In this document: piece by piece, positions 8,994 to 16,400 of the stretch | How positions within the stretch are numbered: the stretch's first letter is position 1 | Layout: each line of letters opens with the position of its first letter | Assembly (NCBI GenBank): GCA_005881235.1 | Contig: VBEQ01000026.1 | Location: 1-21,969, forward strand | DNA length: 21,969 nt | Source of the DNA: Chloroflexota bacterium | Lineage (GTDB): Bacteria; Chloroflexota; Dormibacteria; CF-121 | Direction: 5' to 3' | Notes under the pieces: model-generated | Told to the model about the DNA's origin: nothing | Seen by the model: the letters and a program-made list of their open reading frames with translations, nothing else | Database searches by the model: none | Program-made: the position numbers and the translations under genes

Positions 8994-9041
8994 ACACCGG
9001 TTTTTTAAGAATCTTGTTAACCAACACGAAGTAGAACGAGT

Positions 9042-10235
9042 TCAGCTGCGCTCTATTTCGAGATGGAGCTGGTGGCGTGTCGCGGAGGTGACGCGCTTGC
9101 TTTCCGCCACGGTGACGCCGGGGATCCAGACGATTTCTTCGCGGTCCCAAACCACCGGCAGGCTGTCACGGAGGTGTCGCGGAACATGGGCGTCGACGAG
9201 GATGTCCTGGAGCCGTTTGGCGCTCTTTTGGCCGAGCGGCCGCATCCGGTCGCCCGGGTGTCGTGTGGCCACCAACAGCGGCAGCTGGACCACGTCGCCG
9301 TCGAGGTGACCGACCTGGTCGCGGGCCTTGAACGTCGCGGGATCACAGGCGCAGGTCGTGACCGCGAGGTGCGCGGGCGCCTCGCGCTCTGGTGCGGTGT
9401 TCGCCGGCGGCTCGCCGCGACGAAGGGCTTCCACCTCGAGAAAGCCCGCGGCAGGGACCAGCCGGCGGACGAGGCGCCGCTGCAAGGCCGCCGGCAGCTT
9501 CGCAAACGCGACGCGGTCGCGGACGAGATCGTCGGACAGGTGGGCGATCGCGTCATCGAGATAGCGGTCTTCTTCGCCCAGGATGTCGGCGGTGCGCGCC
9601 AGCAGCTCGCGCGCGCCGGAGTCGAAGGCATCGATCGCCGGGAGAAGCTGCTGGCGCAGGCGATTACGGGTGAATCGCGGATCCTCGTTGCTCGGATCCC
9701 GCCGGGGCGTGAGGTGGAGTCGCGCCAGGTAGGTTTCGATCTGATGCCGCGAGATGTCGAGGAGCGGCCGCGCCAGGTCCCGGTCACGACGTCGCATCGC
9801 GCCCAGCCCTCGCGAGCCGCTGCCTCGAAGCAGATGGAGTAGGAGGGTCTCGACCTGGTCATCCTGCGTGTGGCCCAACGCGATGGCGGTGCTGTTGGTC
9901 TCGCCGGCGATCCGGCGCAGGAACGCGTAGCGGGCGGTGCGGGCCGCGCTCTCCGTATGTGGCGTGCCGCCAGCGGCGCGGGCAGTTTGAAACTCGTAGC
10001 CCCACTTGGCCGCCATCGACGCCACGAAGTCGCGATCGTCCTGGCTATCCGGACGCCAGGCGTGGTCGAAATGGGCCACGGTGAGGTGCAGGGGAACAGC
10101 CGGAAGAATCTCGCGCAGGACCGAGAGCAAGGCCAGCGAATCGGGTCCGCCCGAGACCGCGACCACGACGCGCTCGCCCGGCTCGAAGATGTGATGGAGG
10201 CTGACGGCGATGGCGACCCGGCTGGGGAGCATCAT
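9042..10235 (-). CDS. tilS: tRNA(Ile)-lysidine synthetase
   Basis: Converts C34 of tRNA-Ile(CAU) to lysidine, changing both its codon reading (AUA) and its charging from Met to Ile. The 397-residue product has the N-type ATP pyrophosphatase P-loop SGGPDS at 28-33. HFDHAWRPDSQDD and LGHTQDDQVETLLLHLLRGSGSRGL follow, and ARPLLDISRHQIETYL later, with TilS linker and C-terminal domains after. The frame runs further upstream straight through a tRNA gene, so the ATG at 10235 (or the next codon, also ATG) is the real start. Only five nt separate it from the tRNA 3' end and there is no Shine-Dalgarno, so the mRNA may become nearly leaderless after tRNA processing. Followed by ftsH. Confidence 0.93.
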   Translation of the reverse strand: MMLPSRVAIAVSLHHIFEPGERVVVAVSGGPDSLALLSVLREILPAVPLHLTVAHFDHAWRPDSQDDRDFVASMAAKWGYEFQTARAAGGTPHTESAARTARYAFLRRIAGETNSTAIALGHTQDDQVETLLLHLLRGSGSRGLGAMRRRDRDLARPLLDISRHQIETYLARLHLTPRRDPSNEDPRFTRNRLRQQLLPAIDAFDSGARELLARTADILGEEDRYLDDAIAHLSDDLVRDRVAFAKLPAALQRRLVRRLVPAAGFLEVEALRRGEPPANTAPEREAPAHLAVTTCACDPATFKARDQVGHLDGDVVQLPLLVATRHPGDRMRPLGQKSAKRLQDILVDAHVPRHLRDSLPVVWDREEIVWIPGVTVAESKRVTSATRHQLHLEIERS

Positions 10236-10240
10236 GGAAA

Positions 10241-10312
10241 TGGCGGAGGCAAGGATCGAACTTGCGACATACCGGGTATGGGCCGGTTGCTCTACCACTG
10301 AGCTACTCCGCC
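10241..10312 (-). tRNA. tRNA-Met (CAU), probably elongator
   Basis: A 72-nt cloverleaf folds completely: acceptor GGCGGAG/CTCCGCC, D stem GCTC/GAGC, anticodon stem ACCGG/CCGGT, T stem GCAAG/CTTGC with loop TTCGATC, discriminator A. CCA is not encoded. The anticodon loop is CCCATAC, giving anticodon CAT but with C instead of the near-universal T at position 33. The acceptor resembles elongator tRNA-Met (GGCGGxG), yet a CAU anticodon is also that of the TilS substrate tRNA-Ile2, and sequence alone does not fully settle the identity. It is not the initiator, which lies at 11125-11199. Confidence 0.9.
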
Positions 10313-10324
10313 CAGAGCATCGGT

Positions 10325-10334
10325 TAGTTTAGCA
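10325..10334. promoter_or_regulatory. Overlapping divergent -10 elements
   Basis: On the minus strand this is TGC-TAAACT, an extended -10 placing the transcription start about 6 nt before the tRNA(CAU)-tilS unit. On the plus strand the nearly complementary bases read TAGTTT, ending 7 nt before the ATG of the methyltransferase at 10338, which lacks a Shine-Dalgarno. So one roughly ten-base element may fire both ways. No good -35 was found on either side. Confidence 0.45.
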
Positions 10335-10337
10335 AGG

Positions 10338-11090
10338 ATGTCGCCGTCATTCGCTGAGCTCGCGCCCCGCTATGACGCACTGCGGCCGCTGTCTGCGGGC
10401 GATCGCGCGCGGCTGGAAACCATGCTGCGCGAGGCGGCCCTGCAGCCCGGCGACCAGGTCGTCGAGGTCGGGTGCGGCACGGGCCGCTTGACGCTGCCAG
10501 TGTCCGCCATGACGCCGGCGCGCGTCATGGGCGTCGATGCGGAGGTGCGCATGCTCGATGTGGCGCGCGGCAAGGATGCGGCCGGCCGCGTCGACTGGGT
10601 TCGGGGGAGCGCCTACCGCTTGCCGCTGGGCGAGGGGACGGCCGCGCTCGTGATGATGGTGATGGTGGTCCATCTGCTCCGCCAGCGGGTGCGCGCGTTC
10701 ACCGAGGCGCGCCGCATCCTGCGACCTGGTGGGCAGCTGAGCCTCTGGACGTTCACCCCCCGGCACGTCGAGGACTTTTATCTGAATCCCTACTTCCCCA
10801 GCATCGCCGTCATCGACCGGCCGCGCTTTCCGTCGGCCGCGGTGCTGAGTGCCGAGCTGCGCCGGGCCGGGTTCGATGAGCCGCGGGTCCAGCTGATCGA
10901 CGAGCCTCGGCAACTGGACATCGCCGACGTCGTCGACCGCGTGCGCGGCCGCTATATCTCGACGCTGGCGATGCTGCCGCCGCTCGAGTACCGGCTCGGT
11001 CTGCAGCAGCTCGAAGAGATGCTGGCGCGCGATCGCTCAATTCGGCTGACGCAACGCTCCGAGTGGGCGATCATGACCGCCCGGAAATGA
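10338..11090 (+). CDS. Class I SAM-dependent methyltransferase
   Basis: Predicted S-adenosylmethionine methyltransferase of 250 residues, small-molecule type. Motif I is VVEVGCGTGRLTLPV (about 37-51), the acidic ribose-binding residue is in VMGVDAEVRMLDVARG (about 63-78), and the post-motif segment is EARRILRPGGQLSLWTF. The middle of the family (UbiE/ArsM-like) is broad, and the C-terminal half (about 140-250) gives no substrate clue. It is the only plus-strand gene in the tilS-divIC block and so looks inserted between two tRNA genes. Transcription probably starts at or just before the ATG, from the -10 at 10325-10330. Confidence 0.85.
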   Translation: MSPSFAELAPRYDALRPLSAGDRARLETMLREAALQPGDQVVEVGCGTGRLTLPVSAMTPARVMGVDAEVRMLDVARGKDAAGRVDWVRGSAYRLPLGEGTAALVMMVMVVHLLRQRVRAFTEARRILRPGGQLSLWTFTPRHVEDFYLNPYFPSIAVIDRPRFPSAAVLSAELRRAGFDEPRVQLIDEPRQLDIADVVDRVRGRYISTLAMLPPLEYRLGLQQLEEMLARDRSIRLTQRSEWAIMTARK

Positions 11091-11092
11091 AA

Positions 11093-11114
11093 AGAGGAGC
11101 CCGCGGGCTCCTCT
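11093..11114 (-). terminator. Hairpin terminator of tRNA-fMet (perfect palindrome)
   Basis: A perfect 22-bp palindrome with half-sites AGAGGAGCCCG and CGGGCTCCTCT. On the minus strand it begins 10 nt beyond the CCA of tRNA-fMet and is followed by TTTCATTT, giving a four-T run with its last base. On the plus strand it follows the methyltransferase stop by two nt but has no T run, so it would work poorly in that direction. Confidence 0.72.
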
Positions 11115-11124
11115 GTCACTAGCT

Positions 11125-11199
<75 letters not shown>

Positions 11200-11227
11200 C
11201 GCAGCCTCACTTCGAGGCGAGAGCGTC

Positions 11228-11257
11228 ATTCTAGGCGCGTCCAATCGCCCCCGTCAA
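11228..11257 (-). promoter_or_regulatory. Sigma-70-type promoter of tRNA-fMet
   Basis: Minus-strand -35 TTGACG (11257-11252, 5/6) and -10 TAGAAT (11233-11228, 5/6) with an 18-nt spacer. The start would fall near 11221, about 22 nt before the mature tRNA end. It begins 16 nt after the stop of the yabR-like gene. Confidence 0.7.
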
Positions 11258-11272
11258 GCCGATTGGCGGGGC

Positions 11273-11707
11273 CTACTTGAAGCGGCCGCCTCGCTTGGCT
11301 TCGATATTGCGCTTGATGTCGAGCAGGCGCTCTTCGCTGGTCTTCAAAAACTTTGAGAGCTTCTCCTCGAAAATCGGGTCGGCGCCCTCCGGCAGCTCCC
11401 GCTTACCGCGGCCGCCGCGGCGGTACGAGCGCGGTAAGACGGGTGCGGACATTCCGACCGGACCGTCCGGCACGGCCGCCTGCTTCAACGACAGGTCCAT
11501 CTTCCCGTTGGTCACGTCCACATTGAGGACCTTGACCTTGACCTTGTCGTTCATCTTCACGTGGTTGTTGACATCGCGGACGTACTCGTTCGCGATCTCA
11601 GAAATATGAACCAGCCCTGTCCCCGATCCCTCGATCTGTACGAATGCCCCGAAGTTCGTTATCCCGACGACCGTCCCTTCGACTACCGTTCCAGGCGTTA
11701 CTGCCAC
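11273..11707 (-). CDS. S1 domain RNA-binding protein, YabR/CvfD-like
   Basis: Small single-S1-domain protein of 144 residues. The S1 fold covers about 1-76 with TVVGITNFGAFVQIEGSGTGLVHISEIANEYV and the closing LSLKQA. The rest is basic and low in hydrophobics, ending in a predicted helix (SEERLLDIKRNIEAKRGGRFK). Bacillus YabR and related general-stress proteins have this layout and bind RNA or ribosomes. The gene follows divIC by 17 nt, the same order as divIC-yabR in Bacillus, and AGGAGG overlaps the divIC stop. The GTG at 11707 is forced: an in-frame TAG immediately precedes it. The resulting 13-nt spacing from AGGAGG is longer than usual. Confidence 0.87.
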   Translation of the reverse strand: MAVTPGTVVEGTVVGITNFGAFVQIEGSGTGLVHISEIANEYVRDVNNHVKMNDKVKVKVLNVDVTNGKMDLSLKQAAVPDGPVGMSAPVLPRSYRRGGRGKRELPEGADPIFEEKLSKFLKTSEERLLDIKRNIEAKRGGRFK

Positions 11708-11724
11708 CTAACCCGCAGACCCTC

Positions 11725-12171
11725 CTAATGCCATAAGCTCCTCCACCAATTCTCGATTCTGCCGATTACGCCGCCGCCGTCTTGCTTGCTAACTGATTGC
11801 CTCGCGCTCGGTGCCGCCGCCGGGCTTGCCGATCCAACCACGGCCGCTGCCGCCGAGTCACTTGGCTTAACGATGACATAAACCTGCTCTCCCGGCCGAG
11901 CAAAGCCGGACTTGCGAGCGGCTTCCTCCATGGCACCGGGTGAGCCTCCGATGGCGAGTTCCTTCTTGGTCTGCTCGTTGGAGGCGGCGAGCTGCGCGTT
12001 TCCGTCGCGCAACGTCTGCACCTCATGATTCAGCCGCAGGTTGAGTACCAGTTCCGATCCGAACGCCCACACTCCCCAGAGAACTATCGCCCCGACGACA
12101 AGCCAAATCAGCCGATCGGGCGCGGCGAGGTGGACCTTCGCGCGGGAGGCTTTGGGTTCGGAGGTGCTCAA
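11725..12171 (-). CDS. divIC: Septum formation initiator (FtsB/DivIC family)
   Basis: Divisome protein that links FtsL and FtsQ/DivIB at the septum. The 148-residue product has a basic cytoplasmic tail, one membrane helix (about 22-40, LIWLVVGAIVLWGVWAF), a short coiled coil (about 46-70) and the family signature AARKSGFARPGEQVYVI. An unusual Ala/Ser-rich linker follows, ending in a tryptophan-rich tip (NWWRSLW). The frame extends upstream to a TTG at 12249, but that TTG is the -35 box of a promoter, so the TTG at 12171 (beginning MSTSEPKAS) is chosen. Co-transcribed with the yabR-like gene. The name is by family and gene order. Confidence 0.87.
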   Translation of the reverse strand: MSTSEPKASRAKVHLAAPDRLIWLVVGAIVLWGVWAFGSELVLNLRLNHEVQTLRDGNAQLAASNEQTKKELAIGGSPGAMEEAARKSGFARPGEQVYVIVKPSDSAAAAVVGSASPAAAPSARQSVSKQDGGGVIGRIENWWRSLWH

Positions 12172-12220
12172 GACGTAGTCTGGGATCGTTTCAAGATCAA
12201 GCCGGCCCGAAAACGGACCG

Positions 12221-12249
12221 ATTATAGGGACGGTTCCCCGGGTTGGCAA
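12221..12249 (-). promoter_or_regulatory. Near-consensus sigma-70 promoter of divIC
   Basis: Minus-strand -35 TTGCCA (12249-12244, 5/6), exactly 17-nt spacer, -10 TATAAT (12226-12221, 6/6). It is the best match to consensus in the window. The start near 12214 leaves a leader of about 42 nt to the TTG at 12171. It lies 22 nt past the mazG stop, making divIC-yabR independent of the mfd operon. Confidence 0.8.
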
Positions 12250-12271
12250 GGCCCGTCGACTCGCGATGGCG

Positions 12272-13039
12272 TCATCCGTTGCGCTTGGCGGCCTCCCAGT
12301 ACTGGTCCAGCTCCTCGATCGGGAGGTCCTTGAGATCCTGTCCCTGCGCCTTCGCCTTCTGCTCCATGATCCGAAAACGCGCCTCGAAGCGGCCGGTCGC
12401 GGCGCGAAGGGCGTCCTCGGGGTTCATGCCGAGCTTGCGGGCGACATTGACCAGGGTGAACAGCAAATCGCCAAACTCCGCCTCGCGGGCCTCGACGGTG
12501 GGCGCCTCGCGTAGCTCTTCGAGCTCCTCCCGCACCTTGTCCAGCGCGCCGTCGACGCTCGGCCAGTCGAAGCCCACGTTGGCCGCCCGGCGTTGCAAGG
12601 ACCAGGCCCACTGCAGCGCCGGCAGGGACCGCTGCACCCCGTCCAGCGCCGACTCCCGGCCATATTCCACCGCCTTGAGCGCCTCCCAGTTCCGAACCAC
12701 TTCGTCGGAACCGCTGACGACGGTCTGGCCAAAGACGTGGGGATGGCGCCGAACCAGCTTCTCACGGACCGCGTCCGCGACGTCGCCGACAGTGAAGTCA
12801 CCAGCCTCAGCAGCGATGTCTGACTGCATCAAAACCTGCAGCAAAACGTCGCCCAGCTCTTCGCGGAGCTTGGGAATCGACAGCTCATCGATCGCCTCCA
12901 GGACCTCATAGGCTTCCTCGAGCATGGTGGCCCGTAGCGACGCATGGGTCTGCTCGCGATCCCAGGGACAGCCCTGCGGCGAGCGCAGGCGCCGGACGAC
13001 CTCCACCAGCTCCCGGATCCGCTCGGTGTCGTCCGCCAT
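12272..13039 (-). CDS. mazG: Nucleoside triphosphate pyrophosphohydrolase MazG (two domains)
   Basis: House-cleaning enzyme that hydrolyses (d)NTPs to monophosphates and pyrophosphate. The 255-residue protein carries two MazG folds. The N-terminal one has CPWDREQTHASLR, then the metal-binding LEEAYEVLEAID and REELGDVLLQV. The C-terminal one has VREELEELREA and EFGDLLFTLVNVARKLG with NPEDALR. Length is close to E. coli MazG (263). The start ATG at 13039 lies 4 nt after the rid stop; the frame's further upstream part overlaps rid and is discarded. It corresponds to yabN in the Bacillus mfd-divIC region. Confidence 0.95.
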   Translation of the reverse strand: MADDTERIRELVEVVRRLRSPQGCPWDREQTHASLRATMLEEAYEVLEAIDELSIPKLREELGDVLLQVLMQSDIAAEAGDFTVGDVADAVREKLVRRHPHVFGQTVVSGSDEVVRNWEALKAVEYGRESALDGVQRSLPALQWAWSLQRRAANVGFDWPSVDGALDKVREELEELREAPTVEAREAEFGDLLFTLVNVARKLGMNPEDALRAATGRFEARFRIMEQKAKAQGQDLKDLPIEELDQYWEAAKRNG

Positions 13040-13043
13040 CGTT

Positions 13044-13448
13044 CTAGTCGCCGGCACGATACGCCGTCGCTTCGATCTCCACCAGCCATTCGGGGTCGAG
13101 GAGGCCACGCACCCCGACCAGCGAGGTCACCGGCTTGATGGCGCCGAAGACCTCGCCGTGGGCCCGGCCGATCTCGCGCCAGCGGCGCGGCGCCGTCGTA
13201 AAGATCCGAGTCCGCGTGACATCGTCGAAGCCGGCGCCCACGCCGGCCAGTGCCTCGCCGATGACGCGCAGGCATTGCCGCGTCTGCACGTAGATATCCC
13301 CCTTGCCCACCGTCGAGCCGTCGTCCGCGGTCGGCGCGCAGCCGCAGATCTCGATCGACGGACCAATGCGGACCGCGCGGGCATAGCCGACGATGGCCTC
13401 CCATTTGCGGCCCGTGGTGAAGACGCGACGCGGCGGCACGGGGATCAT
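13044..13448 (-). CDS. Rid (YjgF/YER057c/UK114) family protein, non-canonical subgroup
   Basis: Small trimeric-fold protein of 134 residues. The family pattern is clear: QTRQCLRVIGEALAGVGAGFDDVTRTRIFTT and the closing VEIEATAY. In RidA the deaminase arginine lies in FPARS; here the aligned residues are KPVTS, so the arginine is replaced by threonine. Members lacking it are reported not to have the standard 2-imino acid deaminase activity, so the name RidA is not given. It lies between mfd (14 nt) and mazG (4 nt) and must share their transcript. Start ATG 13448; the frame upstream overlaps mfd. Confidence 0.85.
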   Translation of the reverse strand: MIPVPPRRVFTTGRKWEAIVGYARAVRIGPSIEICGCAPTADDGSTVGKGDIYVQTRQCLRVIGEALAGVGAGFDDVTRTRIFTTAPRRWREIGRAHGEVFGAIKPVTSLVGVRGLLDPEWLVEIEATAYRAGD

Positions 13449-13462
13449 GCTAGGTGATCTCG

Positions 13463-16400
13463 CTAGACGGCTAGGGCGATCCGGCCTAAGCGTTCGATCT
13501 CGCCCAGCACGTCGATCAGGCGGTCTTTCCACTGGGCGCCGGCCTGGGGCATCGAGATCCGCACTTTCCCAAAGCGGACGTACAGGATCGATCGGAACTG
13601 TGACTCGAGGCGCCGCTCGTCACCGTTCCAGCCGGCCGGCAGGCGCATCACCAGCCAGTCGCCGTCGGTCTCGACCGCCGCGATCCCGGCCGCGCGGGCG
13701 AGCAGCTTGACCCGCAACGCATAGAGAAGGTTGCGCACTGGTGCGGGCGGCTTGCCGAAGCGGTCAGCCAGGTTGCGCTCGGCCGACTCGAGGCCCTGCT
13801 CGTCGACCACCGCCGCCAGGTCGTGGTAGACCTGCAGCCGCAGTTTCTCGTCGGGCACGTACTCCCGCGGCAGGAAGTGCTCGATCGGCAGGTCGAGCGT
13901 GAGTCCGGCAGGCATCTCGACCGGCGTCCCGGTCTTCTGCGACTCGACCGCGTCGCGCAGCATCGAGTTGTAGAGCTCGAGGCCGACGGCGGCGATGGCA
14001 CCGTGCTGCTCGACCCCCAACAGGTTCCCCGCCCCGCGGATCTCGAGATCTTTGAGGGCCAGCTTGAATCCCGATCCCAGGTCGTGCAGCTCGGAGATGA
14101 CATCGAGCCGCTTGTCGGCGTTCTCCGAGTGCGACCGCAGCGGGTTGTAGAGGAAATAGGCGTAGGCCCGTTGGCCGGCACGGCCGACCCGCCCACGCAG
14201 TTGATAGAGCTGCGCCAGCCCCATACGGTGGGCGTCGACCACCACGATGGTGTTCGCGTTGGGGATGTCGAGCCCCGATTCGATGATCGTCGAGCAAACC
14301 AGCACGTCGGCGTCGCCCTTGATGAACTTCAGCATCACGTCGGCGAGCGTCGACTCCGGCATCTGTCCGTGGCCGACCACCACCCGCGCCTGCGGCACCA
14401 GCCGCTTGACCCGCTCCTCGGCCTTCTTGATCGTTTGCACCCGGTTGTACACATAGAAGACCTGGCCCCCACGCTGTAGCTCGCGCTGGATGACCTCCTT
14501 GATCAGGTCGTCGTCGTCCGCCGTCACGAAGGTCTTGATCGGCAGGCGTTCCTCGGGAGGCGTCTGGATGACAGACAGGTCGCGAATGCCGGCCAGCGCC
14601 ATATGCAGGGTGCGCGGGATCGGCGTTGCGGACAGCGAGAGGACGTCGACCGAGGCACGGAGCTGCTTGAGCTTCTCCTTCTGCATCACGCCGAAGCGTT
14701 GCTCCTCGTCCAGGACCACCAGGCCGAGGTCCTTGAAGCGCACATCCTTTTGCAGCAGCCGGTGGGTGCCGATCACGACGTCGACCTCCCCGACCATCAA
14801 GCGCCGCAGGACGTCGGTCGCCTCGGCATCCGAGCGAAAGCGCGACAGCATGTCGACCTTGACCGGGAACGGCTGGAAGCGGTCGCGGAACGTCAGGTAG
14901 TGCTGCTGGGCGAGCACCGTGGTCGGCACCAGGACGGCCACCTGCTTGCCGTCCATGACGGCCTTGAACGCGGCGCGCACCGCGAGCTCCGTTTTGCCAA
15001 AGCCAACGTCGCCGCAGAGTAGGCGGTCCATCGGACGCGAGTCCTCCATGTCCACCTTGATCTCCTCCAGCACCCGGACCTGGTCCGGGGTCTCGTCATA
15101 GGCGAACGACTGCTCCAGCTCGTGCTGCCAGGGTCCGTCCTCCGAAAAGGCGTGGCCCTCGACGAGCTGCCGCTTCGAATAGAGGTCGAGCAAATCGCGC
15201 GCGACCTCCTCAACGGATTCGCGCACCTTGCGCTTTGCCCGGTCCCATTCGCCCGTCCCGAGCCGCTGCAACTTCGGCGCCGCGTCGCCACCGCCGACAT
15301 ATTTCTGAATGCGATCCAGGTGCTCGACCGGCACGTAGAGCTTGTCGCCCTCGGCGTACTCGAGCTGCATGTACTCGCGCTCCTGGCCCTCGTCGCCCAT
15401 CAGCCGCATGCCGGTGAAGCGCCCGATCCCGTGGTCGACATGGACGATCAGGTCGCCGGGCTCGAACTCGAGCTCCCAGGTCGCCGAGCGCGCCCGCACC
15501 ACGCCGCGGCGGACGCGCTGGCGCAAGCCACCGAAGAGGTCGGTGTCGCCGTAAACCTCGAGCTGCTGGGAGGGAACCCGGAAGCCTTGCGCTACCGGCT
15601 GGTTACCGAGGACGACCAGGCCCGCGGCCAGCGGCGTCTGCGACCAGACAAAGACCCCGCCGGCCGGGTAGACGTCGCGGTCCTCGAGCAGCTCGCGCAG
15701 CCGCGGTTCCTGCTGGGTCACGATCAAGAGGCGCGATTTCGCCCGCGCATCCGTGCGCACCCGGTCGGAGAAGGCGTCGATCCGGCCGGCGTAGGCGTCG
15801 ACCGGCTCGAATCCGAGGTCGAGCGAGCCCAGCTCCGCGCCACGGGCGACCTCGAGCCGGCGCCAACCGCCGGCAGCCTGCCGCAGGCTCGCGATCGACA
15901 CCAGGCCGGGTCGCAATCCCTGCGGCAGCTCACCGCGTTCGATCTCGACGGCGACCAACTCCTGGAGTTCCTGCTCGCGTTGTTCGGCCTGCGTCAGGGA
16001 TCGCCGCCCGTCGAGGGACAGGATGAGGGCGTCCTGTGGCAGGTGCGCGAACAGCGTCGGCTGCGCTGGATCGAGATAGGCCTGGAAGCCTTCGATCCCG
16101 TCGAAGTAGGCACCGGACCGGACTCTCTCGATGTCGGTCAGCCACTGGTCGCGCACCTCGGGAAGGGTGTGACTGAAGTTGGTCTCGCGCAGCGGTCCGT
16201 CCGCGCCAGCCACCGCCTCGGGTGTCAGCATGATTTCCGCCGCCGGAAGAATGCGCGCAGCGGCCACGTCACCCACCGACCCCTGCGATTCCACCTCGAA
16301 CTCGCGCAGCGACTCGAGCTCGTCGCCAAAGAATTCACTGCGGAGTGGCCGCCGCCGGTCGGGCGGAAAGCAATCGAGGATGCCGCCGCGCACGCTGAAC

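Noticed and set aside
10236..10298. Longer tilS start reading through the tRNA gene
   Set aside because: The region is a complete tRNA cloverleaf; tilS starts at the ATG at 10235 and its P-loop then falls at the normal position.
11241..11267. Inverted repeat CCAATCG/CGATTGG after the yabR-like stop as a terminator
   Set aside because: A 7-bp stem with a long loop and no T run; the same bases contain the -35 of the tRNA-fMet promoter, which explains them better.
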